From the NCBI GenBank assembly GCA_903953985.1, contig CAJBLW010000024.1, positions 1 through 7,132 on the forward strand: a stretch of 7,132 nucleotides of DNA. The letters run 5' to 3'. Shown here one piece after another: positions 1-5,598 of this stretch. A model generated the notes under the pieces. The model saw only the letters and a program-made list of their open reading frames with translations, ran no database searches and was not told the DNA's origin. This stretch comes from an uncultured Burkholderiales bacterium. Its GTDB lineage: Bacteria > Pseudomonadota > Gammaproteobacteria > Burkholderiales > Burkholderiaceae_C. Positions within the stretch are counted from its first letter, which is position 1; each line of letters opens with the position of its first letter. The position numbers and the translations under genes were made by a program.

Positions 1-703
1 CGCCGACTTGTGTTTCGTCCAGATCGGGTGCGATTTTCAGGAACATGGGCACGCGGCGGCCGTATTCTGAGGCCAGCGCTTCGCGCCGCGCCACCAGCGC
101 GCCCAACAGGCCGTCGAGCGCCTCGTCGCTTTGCAGGGCGCGCAGGTTCTTGGTGTTGGGGCTGGAGATGTTCACCGTCACGTAGTCGGCATGCGGGTAC
201 ACGCCGGCCAGCGCGATCAAATAATCGTCGGTGGCGTTTTCAATCGGCGTGGCGGCGTTTTTGCCGATGTTCAGGCCCAGCAGGCGTCCTTGCTGGCGGA
301 ATTTGGAGCGCTTGACGTTGGCAATAAAGGCGTCGAGCCCGTCGTTGTTAAAACCCAGGCGGTTGATCAGCGCGTTGGCCTCGGGCAGGCGGAACATGCG
401 GGGCTTGGGGTTGCCCGGCTGCGCCTTGGGCGTGACGGTGCCGACTTCGACAAAGCCAAAACCCATGGCCCCCAGTCCGTCGATGCAGCGGGCATTTTTG
501 TCCAGACCCGCGGCCATGCCGACGCGGTTGGGAAAATGCAGACCTGCCAGCGTGATGGGTTGGGCCACAAAGGGCTGGCGGTAAAGGCGGTCGAGCGGGG
601 TGTTCTGGGTGCGGGCCAGGCCCTCGATGGTCAAGTCGTGGGCCTCTTCAGGGTCCATCCTGAACAAAACAGGGCGGGTCAGGCAATAAGGGATCAGGGA
701 CAT
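1..703 (-). CDS. pyrD: Dihydroorotate dehydrogenase (quinone), class 2; C-terminal part beyond the left edge
   Basis: PyrD oxidises dihydroorotate to orotate in de novo pyrimidine synthesis. It uses FMN and passes electrons to membrane quinone. The window holds the first 234 codons; class 2 enzymes are usually about 335-350 residues, so roughly a third is missing. An N-terminal quinone-side extension (residues 1-40, with MDPEEAHDL) marks class 2. It is followed by the FMN-binding AAGLDKN (64-70), GTVTP and PGNP (88-99), NRLGFNNDG (114-122), the NISSPNT segment that carries the class 2 catalytic serine (178-184), and FLKIAPDL (221-228). The ATG at 703 is the only ATG, GTG or TTG start in this frame up to the rpiA boundary, and it matches the family N-terminus. 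It has no clear Shine-Dalgarno (SD) sequence of its own. A short ORF with a good SD overlaps the start (listed separately). The gene is divergent from rpiA with a 100-base gap. No frameshift is seen. Confidence 0.97.
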   Translation of the reverse strand, partial: MSLIPYCLTRPVLFRMDPEEAHDLTIEGLARTQNTPLDRLYRQPFVAQPITLAGLHFPNRVGMAAGLDKNARCIDGLGAMGFGFVEVGTVTPKAQPGNPKPRMFRLPEANALINRLGFNNDGLDAFIANVKRSKFRQQGRLLGLNIGKNAATPIENATDDYLIALAGVYPHADYVTVNISSPNTKNLRALQSDEALDGLLGALVARREALASEYGRRVPMFLKIAPDLDETQVG

Positions 704-741
704 TGGATAATTCCGGGCAGGTGCAGGGTGAGCGTGGGCAT
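694..741 (-). promoter_or_regulatory. Candidate 15-codon leader ORF overlapping the pyrD start
   Basis: On the minus strand an ATG at 741 is preceded by GGAG (751-748) with 6-base spacing. It opens a short frame, MPTLTLHLPGIIQCP, that stops with TGA at 696-694. The frame runs through the pyrD ATG (703-701) in another phase and ends a few bases inside pyrD. The pyrD ATG itself lacks a recognisable SD, so ribosomes finishing the short frame could reinitiate at pyrD. This is inferred from layout only; no known family or attenuator is recognised, and a chance ORF is possible. Confidence 0.25.
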
Positions 742-803
742 GGGTTACTCCGATTGTCGCAAACCCCGGCCCGCCTTTTTGACTTTCCAACCGAGCCCCT
801 TCC

Positions 804-1475
804 ATGACCCAAGACGAACTCAAAGCCCTGGTGGGCCAAGCCGCCCTGAAATACGTTGTCCCCGGTGAGATCGTCGGTGTGGGCACGGGCTCCACAGTCA
901 ATAAATTCATCGACGCCCTGGCCAGCATGAAAGACCAGATCAAGGGCGCGGTGTCCAGCTCCGAAGCTTCGACTGTGCGCCTCAAGGCTTTGGGCATTCC
1001 GGTGTTTGACAGCAACGAGGTCGAGAGCCTGTCGGTCTACATCGACGGCGCAGACGAAATCGACCACCAGGGCCACATGGTCAAGGGTGGCGGCGCAGCG
1101 CTCACCCGCGAAAAAATCGTGGCCGCACAGTCCAAACAGTTTGTCTGCATCGCAGACGAGAGCAAGTTGGTCGATGCTTTGGGTGCCTTTCCCTTGCCGG
1201 TCGAAGTGATCCCGATGGCCACCGCCCGCGTGATCCGTCAGTTCGCGGCCATGGGCGGCAGTGCCGCGGTTCGCCTGAAAGACGGCCAGCCGCTGGAGAC
1301 TGACAACGGCCAGCACATTGTGGACGTCAAGGGCTTGAAGATCACCGACCCGGTGGCGTTTGAGAACACCGTCAGCCAGTGGCCGGGTGTGGTCACGGTG
1401 GGGGTGTTTGCCCTGCAAAAAGCCCAAGTGTGTTTGCTGGGCACCTCAGCTGGGGTGAAGACGCTGGCGTTCTGA
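804..1475 (+). CDS. rpiA: Ribose-5-phosphate isomerase A
   Basis: RpiA interconverts ribose 5-phosphate and ribulose 5-phosphate in the non-oxidative pentose phosphate pathway, in the cytoplasm. The 223-residue protein is full length (E. coli RpiA is 219). It keeps the phosphate-binding GVGTGST (25-31), SSSEAST (51-57), DGADEID (81-87, with Asp81 and Asp84) and KGGGAALTREKI (94-105). Lys94 and Glu103 fall at the same positions as the E. coli active-site residues. FPLPVEVIP (129-137), TDNG (166-169) and PGVVTVGLF-like PGVVTVGVF (194-202) are also present. The MTQDEL start matches the E. coli N-terminus, which supports the ATG at 804; its SD is weak, with only a GAG near 792. The gene is divergent from pyrD and convergent with ribD, whose stop lies 4 bases past the rpiA stop, so there is no room for a separate intergenic terminator. 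Confidence 0.98.
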   Translation: MTQDELKALVGQAALKYVVPGEIVGVGTGSTVNKFIDALASMKDQIKGAVSSSEASTVRLKALGIPVFDSNEVESLSVYIDGADEIDHQGHMVKGGGAALTREKIVAAQSKQFVCIADESKLVDALGAFPLPVEVIPMATARVIRQFAAMGGSAAVRLKDGQPLETDNGQHIVDVKGLKITDPVAFENTVSQWPGVVTVGVFALQKAQVCLLGTSAGVKTLAF

Positions 1476-1479
1476 GGCT

Positions 1480-2625
1480 TCAGGCCCGGCGCAGCAGCAG
1501 GCGCAGATCGGGGCCGATGCGGTCTACCGCGTGAAAGCCCAGTTGCACTGAGTCGCTCAGCGCCGTCAGCACCGGCAAATTGGCCATGCCCTGGCCAGGC
1601 CCCAGCAGTTGTGGGGCGAGGTAAATCAGGTATTCATGCACCAGACCTTCGCGGATGAATGAGCCGTTGAGCTTGTGGCCTGCTTCCACATGCAGCTCGT
1701 TGATCTCGCGCCGTGCCAGGTCGCGCAGCATGGCGGTCAGATCGACCTTGCCGCCTGGGCCGGGCATGTCGATCACGGTGACGCCGCGTGCGCACAGGGC
1801 GGCGCGTTTCTCGGCCTGCACCGGGTTGCTGGGGTCAACTGCCGTGTAAATCCAGATCTGCCGGGCCTGATCGCCTGCGCCTTGTGTGTCCAGCAGTCGG
1901 GCGCTCAGCGGCATGTCGAGGCGGCTGTCTACCACCACCAAGTGCGGCTGGCGCGGCGTGTCCAGACCACGCACATTGAGCAAAGGGTCGTCTTCGAGCA
2001 CGGTGCCGATGCCGGTCAGGATGGCGCAGGCGCGGGCACGCCAGGCGTGGCCGTCGGCGCGGGCTTCGGGGCCAGTGATCCATTGGCTTTGGCCGTTTTG
2101 CAGGGCGGTTTGTCCATCCAAAGAAGCTGCCACCTTCATTCGCACCCAGGGTAGGCCACGTTCCATACGGTTGATAAAGCCGATGTTCAGCTCACGAGCC
2201 AGCACAGCGATGTCGCTTTGAGGTGACAGCGTTTCGGTCTGTACACCCGCTGCCGCCAGTCGCGCCATGCCCTGGCCCGCCACTTGGGGGTTGGGGTCGG
2301 ACAGTGCTGCCACCACTCGACCCACTTTCGCCGCCGCTAGCGCGTCGCAGCACGGACCAGTGCGGCCCTCGTGTGCGCAGGGCTCCAGCGTCACCCAAGC
2401 GGTGGCACCTTGCACACGGTGCCCACGCTCGGCCGCGTCCCGCAGGGCCATGATTTCGGCATGCGGCCCACCCACCCGCTGGGTGTGGCCCTGGCCCAGC
2501 ACCGTGCCGTCGGCGGCGGTGATCACGCAACCTACACGGGGGTTGGGCGAGGTCAGCCACAGGGCCTGGCGGGCCAGGTTCAGGGCCATGTTCATGGCTT
2601 GGGGTGTCGGGTTCGAAAGGGTCAC
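1480..2625 (-). CDS. ribD: Bifunctional riboflavin biosynthesis protein RibD (pyrimidine deaminase / uracil reductase)
   Basis: RibD catalyses two successive cytoplasmic steps of riboflavin synthesis: deamination of 2,5-diamino-6-ribosylamino-4-pyrimidinone phosphate, then NADPH-dependent reduction of the ribosyl side chain. Numbered from the GTG at 2625 (381 codons), the N-terminal deaminase has SPNPRVGCVI (26-35), the zinc ligand His55 with Glu57 in PHAE, Cys83 in LEPCAHEGRT, and Cys92 in GPCCDAL. The Cys-Cys spacing equals that of E. coli. The reductase domain has KVAASLDGQTA (164-174), SQWITGPEAR (180-189), LEDDPLLNVR (210-219) and VEAG (313-316). The start is uncertain. GTG 2625 gives about 26 residues before the PNP motif, close to E. 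coli, and leaves 22 bases after the pilV stop. ATG 2595 is a shorter alternative. ATG 2685 or GTG 2688 would overlap pilV. None has a good SD. The gene may be read through from the pilin operon. No ribC or FMN riboswitch is seen beside it. Confidence 0.96.
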   Translation of the reverse strand: MTLSNPTPQAMNMALNLARQALWLTSPNPRVGCVITAADGTVLGQGHTQRVGGPHAEIMALRDAAERGHRVQGATAWVTLEPCAHEGRTGPCCDALAAAKVGRVVAALSDPNPQVAGQGMARLAAAGVQTETLSPQSDIAVLARELNIGFINRMERGLPWVRMKVAASLDGQTALQNGQSQWITGPEARADGHAWRARACAILTGIGTVLEDDPLLNVRGLDTPRQPHLVVVDSRLDMPLSARLLDTQGAGDQARQIWIYTAVDPSNPVQAEKRAALCARGVTVIDMPGPGGKVDLTAMLRDLARREINELHVEAGHKLNGSFIREGLVHEYLIYLAPQLLGPGQGMANLPVLTALSDSVQLGFHAVDRIGPDLRLLLRRA

Positions 2626-2647
2626 GGCTAAAGACGGATGCAGCAAA

Positions 2648-3172
2648 TCATGGCAAGGATACGCCAAGCCAAGTGGGCACCGCATCACGACTGCTGTTCA
2701 GAGTAAGTTCGCCCATGCGCGACTGAGTCTGCCCGGATGAGCCTGCGCCGGAGCTTCCGTCAAAGCCTCCACCCAAATTTCCACCAGTTGCGCCCAAAGC
2801 CGGTCCTACGGTCGGCCACTGCACGCGCACCAGCAGGTCCTCCATGGCCAGGCCGGGGCGCGTTTGAAGCTGTACTTGGAGGCTGTAGGACGTGCCTTGA
2901 ACCGTGGTGGCGACTTGCAAGGCACAGTTTGCGCGGTCCGATTGGTGGCAGTCCATGGCATCCAGCGCGAGGGCCAGGGCCACCGTGCGTTGGCGCGTGT
3001 CGCTGGCGGTATGAAGGGTATGCAGGGTCAGGCGCGTGGCCGTGGCCAGCCCTATGCCCAGCACCGCGGAGGCCAACAGCGCTTCGATCAGCGCCATGCC
3101 TTGGGCTGAGCGCCCTGACTTGGCGAGGAGTAGCAGGCCTTGCACCCGGCGTTTGGGGAAAACGGGTCTCAT
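2648..3172 (-). CDS. pilV: Type IV pilus minor pilin, PilV-like
   Basis: This is a prepilin-like protein of 174 residues. After a 25-residue, basic, hydrophilic-to-hydrophobic leader comes a prepilin peptidase site, Gly25|Met26-ALIE, with Glu30 at mature position +5, then a hydrophobic helix (27-45). PilV proteins join PilW, PilX and PilE in the minor pilin complex that primes type IV pilus assembly in the inner membrane. The +1 residue is Met rather than the usual Phe, which is tolerated. Cys75 and Cys83 could form a disulfide. A Gly/Ser-rich stretch (127-147) precedes the C-terminus. The chosen ATG overlaps the upstream pilX stop as ATGA and has GAGGG at 3183-3179, 7-8 bases upstream; a longer frame from 3238 would lie inside pilX. 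The PilV name rests on the ALIEAL-type N-terminus and on gene order. Prepilin status is much surer than the subfamily. Confidence 0.8.
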   Translation of the reverse strand: MRPVFPKRRVQGLLLLAKSGRSAQGMALIEALLASAVLGIGLATATRLTLHTLHTASDTRQRTVALALALDAMDCHQSDRANCALQVATTVQGTSYSLQVQLQTRPGLAMEDLLVRVQWPTVGPALGATGGNLGGGFDGSSGAGSSGQTQSRMGELTLNSSRDAVPTWLGVSLP

Positions 3173-4287
3173 GGTCCGCCCTCGCGCCAGCTGCCAGGCA
3201 CGCGTTGCACTTGGCTCGCGTCCATGCCTACAGGCCATTGCAGCCGGTAGGGGGATTGGGCCAGCTCACGAGCCTCGATGCGGCTGCCGCTTTGCAACTC
3301 GGGCAAGCCCGACTCGACGACCAGTTGTCCTTCGATGTGACCGGCGTGCCAGGCCCGGGCCTTGTCGTCATGACATTGGGTTTGCAGAACCACCGTGCCC
3401 ACCACACGCACACCCGGGGCGAGGGCCGGGCAACGCTGGGCACAAGCCTGACCCGAAAACACCATCAGCACTGGGGCCTCGGGGGTGCCCAGGCTTTGGG
3501 TCCAGGTAGCGGAGCTGTCTACCCAGTAGATGCTGCGTGCGGGTTGGCTCAGGGCGTGCAGACCGTGGCTTGCCTGGGCCTCAGACCAAGCGCTGATTTG
3601 TTGGGGGGTGATGTTGCCCAGCACACTGGCCCAGGCGGAGGCGGTGCAGGTGGTGCTGCTATTGCTACTGATGGAACAAACGTTGGCTGCCATTTGGGTG
3701 GTGGCAACTTTTGTCTCACTGTTTGCTGCAGAAGCGCAGCTTTGGAGCACCACCGCCGCCGTGTTGGGCTGGGATGGGGCCGGTGCCACGGCAGGTATGA
3801 AAATCTGAGCTTGGACGCGTGCTTGGCTTGTGCCCTCTTTCAGTTGGGCGGTGGCCAGCAATTGGGCGACATGGGGCGAGCTGATCAGGTCGCGTACGGC
3901 CAGCACCTGCGCTTGGGCATCGGGCAAGCCTGGGTGTGCAGGCGGCTGCAGGGTTGCGCACTGCCAGCGCGGCACGTTGTAGGCCGCAGGGCAGGGCGAG
4001 GTGGTGGGTCCAGCGCCCCAGACGGGCGGCGTTGGGTGGGTCGCGTATTGCCGCTTTAACTCGGCCCGTGCCCAGGCCAACGCTGCTTCGGCGGCCAGTC
4101 GCGCCTGAGCGGCCTGGCTTTGGTTGTGACTGGCCAGCCGGTCCACCAGCACGCTGCGGGCGCTGTAAAAACTGGCCAGACTCGCCAGCAGCCCCAAGCT
4201 GATTGCCACCAGCAAGCTGATGGCACCGCCTTGCCTCTTGTTTCTTGAGTGAGCGCCGGGACTGAGCAGGCCGGGTGGCCGTTTCAT
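3169..4287 (-). CDS. pilX: Large PilX-like type IV pilus assembly protein
   Basis: This 372-residue protein has the PilX N-terminal layout: a short basic leader ending RQGG (18-21), one hydrophobic helix (22-40) and the conserved-looking AAEAALAWA stretch (65-73) typical of PilX_N. Mature position +5 is Leu, not Glu, as in other PilX/GspK-like pilins. The helix would anchor it in the inner membrane before incorporation, with the rest in the periplasm or at the pilus tip. The C-terminal region (about 270-372) has VGTVVLQ, IEGQLVVESGLPEL and ends with VPGSWRE, which resembles the tails I recall for large burkholderial PilX proteins. Eight cysteines (99, 110, 184, 204, 214, 282, 286, 305) allow several disulfides. 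It is about twice the size of small PilX proteins such as those of Pseudomonas. ATG 4287 overlaps the pilW stop (ATGA) and has GGAG at 4298-4295, 7 bases upstream. It overlaps pilV by 4 bases. A longer frame from 4458 is rejected as lying inside pilW. Confidence 0.75.
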   Translation of the reverse strand: MKRPPGLLSPGAHSRNKRQGGAISLLVAISLGLLASLASFYSARSVLVDRLASHNQSQAAQARLAAEAALAWARAELKRQYATHPTPPVWGAGPTTSPCPAAYNVPRWQCATLQPPAHPGLPDAQAQVLAVRDLISSPHVAQLLATAQLKEGTSQARVQAQIFIPAVAPAPSQPNTAAVVLQSCASAANSETKVATTQMAANVCSISSNSSTTCTASAWASVLGNITPQQISAWSEAQASHGLHALSQPARSIYWVDSSATWTQSLGTPEAPVLMVFSGQACAQRCPALAPGVRVVGTVVLQTQCHDDKARAWHAGHIEGQLVVESGLPELQSGSRIEARELAQSPYRLQWPVGMDASQVQRVPGSWREGGP

Positions 4288-5003
4288 GGTGCGGCTCCAC
4301 AAGCCGCAGGCCAAGGCGATGCGGGCACGTCGTTGCGCAGCGACACAGTTTGCGACAGACTCTGGGTTCGCGAGGCGTCGCGGGGCCACTGCGCGCTCAT
4401 TTGCACCGTCACCCAACGCGCGACCCAGCGCCCACGTTTTTCGCAGAGTACCTGCCACGCCAAGGAGGTCATTTTCAGGCTACCTGCGTCCGTCAAATCG
4501 GTCCAGACCTCAGGTGTGCAGGACGTGCGGATCTGCAGCTCATGGTCCTTCAATCGAAAGCCTGAACACTCGTTGTTGTCCAACAGCCCATTGGAGTTGC
4601 GGTCTTGACCAAAGCTGATGCGCTGACCTTGCAGCAGCAAGTCGGCTTGGCCGGTGCAAAAAGCGTCTGCACAATGGGCTTTGGCACGCCCACGCCAAGC
4701 TTGTCCGAGCGATTGCGCCTGGCGCAACTCCCGGGCGATGGTGTCCAGCGCCGATCGCAGGTCGTGGTGCACATGGCTGTCTTGCAAGGCCAGCCGATGC
4801 TCCTGCAGGTACGTTGCCAACATTTGGCTGCCGGCGGCGAGCACCAGCAATCCCACGCTCAGACCCACCAACAAGCCCACCAGGGTTTCGCCTTTTTGTG
4901 CTCTGGCTGCGCAAACACAGGCCTGGCTCCTGCCGCAAAAAACCTTGCGGTACCGCATCATGGGCTGAGATGCGCAGGTGTGAGCACTGCATCGTGTTGG
5001 CAT
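4284..5003 (-). CDS. pilW: Type IV pilus minor pilin, PilW-like, lacking Glu+5
   Basis: The protein is 239 residues from ATG 5003. The type III signal region is AQKG|ETLVGLLVGLSVG, with cleavage expected after Gly38, followed by a hydrophobic helix to about residue 60. Then come the PilW/GspJ-like QEHR and HHDLRSALDTIARELRQA (79-96), where a pilin helix continues. Mature +5 is Gly43 instead of Glu, and Glu sits at +1. Residues 134-145 form an EF-hand-like loop (D-x-N-x-N-G-x-x-D-x-x-E). PilW takes part in the PilV-PilW-PilX priming complex. The start is uncertain: 5003 is 7 bases after the pilE stop and has GAG 6 bases upstream, but it gives an unusually long, Cys-rich leader; ATG 4961 or 4958 gives a leader of about 23-24 residues but no SD. 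The 3' end overlaps pilX by 4 bases (ATGA), suggesting translational coupling. The PilW name comes from the helix and gene order. Confidence 0.74.
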   Translation of the reverse strand: MPTRCSAHTCASQPMMRYRKVFCGRSQACVCAARAQKGETLVGLLVGLSVGLLVLAAGSQMLATYLQEHRLALQDSHVHHDLRSALDTIARELRQAQSLGQAWRGRAKAHCADAFCTGQADLLLQGQRISFGQDRNSNGLLDNNECSGFRLKDHELQIRTSCTPEVWTDLTDAGSLKMTSLAWQVLCEKRGRWVARWVTVQMSAQWPRDASRTQSLSQTVSLRNDVPASPWPAACGAAP

Positions 5004-5010
5004 GAACGAC

Positions 5011-5466
5011 TCATTGCCGCCAGCAGCGACCTGGATCGCCCGCAAGATCGGTTCCGCTGCTGAGCACCACGGTAGCAATGTGTCGCAGTTGCAGGCGCAT
5101 GGGCGCGCAGGCGCTGTCGCGCGCTTGCGCTCCGATGGGGGTGGCGATCAAGATGTAGCCCTCGCTGTTGGCGTCTTCGATCGCGAGGCGGTAATGACCG
5201 CCAGGGGACAAGTTGCTGGCCCACCCCAGGCTGACCAAATCGGTGGCATGGCTGCTTTGGGTGCCACGCCAGCGGGCTTGGGCCAGTTGAAGTTGCTGCA
5301 AGGCGCTTTGAGCATCGCTGCGCCGGGCCTGGCGCTGCTGCCCCTGAAAAGCGGGCAAGGCCACGGCCGCCAGAACGGCCACCAAGGCCAGGCTGACCAT
5401 GAGCTCACTCAATGTCCAGCCCGATGACTGGGCGGCAGCAACTGTGGTTTGGAAGCTCGCAGGCAT
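5011..5466 (-). CDS. pilE: Type IV pilus minor pilin, PilE-like
   Basis: This 151-residue prepilin has a 16-residue leader ending SSG, cleavage expected at Gly16|Trp17, and TLSE with Glu21 at mature +5. A long hydrophobic helix with AAVALPAF (33-40) leads into QRQARRSDAQSALQQLQLAQ (45-64). The pattern of RRSDAQSAL, LG, GGHYRL, GYILIATP-G-Q and a late cysteine pair (Cys120 and Cys148) fits the PilE/PilA minor pilin family, where the two cysteines close the D-region loop. The +1 residue is Trp rather than Phe. Start 5466 is chosen over ATG 5499 because GGGGAGGG (5482-5475) lies about 9 bases upstream, while 5499 has no SD. It is the first gene of the minus-strand cluster and is divergent from fimT. 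With fimT, pilV, pilW and pilX it makes up a complete minor pilin set except for the tip adhesin PilY1. Confidence 0.83.
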   Translation of the reverse strand: MPASFQTTVAAAQSSGWTLSELMVSLALVAVLAAVALPAFQGQQRQARRSDAQSALQQLQLAQARWRGTQSSHATDLVSLGWASNLSPGGHYRLAIEDANSEGYILIATPIGAQARDSACAPMRLQLRHIATVVLSSGTDLAGDPGRCWRQ

Positions 5467-5474
5467 CTTGTTGT

Positions 5475-5482
5475 CCCTCCCC
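5475..5482 (-). promoter_or_regulatory. Strong Shine-Dalgarno of the pilE-like gene
   Basis: The minus strand reads GGGGAGGG followed by 8 bases (9 from the GGAGG core) and then ATG 5466. This is the best ribosome binding site in the window. It decides the pilE start against the upstream in-frame ATG at 5499, which has only AT-rich sequence before it. Confidence 0.7.
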
Positions 5483-5585
5483 TGTTTGAAGATTGACATT
5501 GTGAATACTTAATAATGACTTGTACAGCCGAGACGGACGGGTTTTTGGGCAAGCCAAACCAGCTGCAGTTTTTCACGGATGAAAC
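5483..5585. promoter_or_regulatory. Divergent pilE/fimT control region
   Basis: The gap between the two divergent pilin genes contains the most AT-rich stretch in the window (about 5486-5522) amid GC-rich genes. This is where promoters for both directions are expected. On the plus strand TTGACA (5493-5498) matches the sigma-70 -35 consensus, but the hexamer 17 bases further on (TGACTT) is a poor -10. An imperfect dyad, ATTGAC-ATT-GTGAAT (5492-5506), could be an operator. No sigma-54 -24/-12 element was seen. Location is reasonable; exact sites are not established. Confidence 0.35.
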
Positions 5586-5590
5586 AGGAG
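5586..5590 (+). promoter_or_regulatory. Shine-Dalgarno of fimT
   Basis: AGGAG lies 8 bases upstream of ATG 5599. It fixes the fimT start there rather than at the in-frame upstream start 5515, which would add 28 residues before the prepilin leader. Confidence 0.7.
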
Positions 5591-5598
5591 TGTGGGTT

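Noticed and set aside
131..868. A 245-codon plus-strand open frame opposite pyrD
   Set aside because: The opposite strand encodes PyrD with all FMN and active-site motifs, and the open frame also runs through the rpiA start. It shows no family features.
648..1427. A 259-codon minus-strand open frame opposite rpiA
   Set aside because: RpiA is unmistakable on the plus strand. The antisense frame is rich in His, Asp and Val and has no motif, so it is a shadow.
2626..2688. ATG 2685 or GTG 2688 as the ribD start
   Set aside because: This would overlap the pilV coding region by about 40 bases and add about 20 residues with no RibD counterpart. The later starts at 2625 or 2595 fit the family length better.
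2737..4059. A 440-codon open frame on the plus strand across pilV and pilX
   Set aside because: It is antisense to two genes with clear prepilin or PilX features and SD-coupled starts. Its sequence is rich in Gly, Ala, Arg and Leu with no recognisable domain, as expected for a shadow of GC-rich coding DNA.
5515..5598. N-terminal extension of fimT from 5515
   Set aside because: The extension lacks an SD and would bury the prepilin leader behind 28 extra residues. ATG 5599 has AGGAG at proper spacing.
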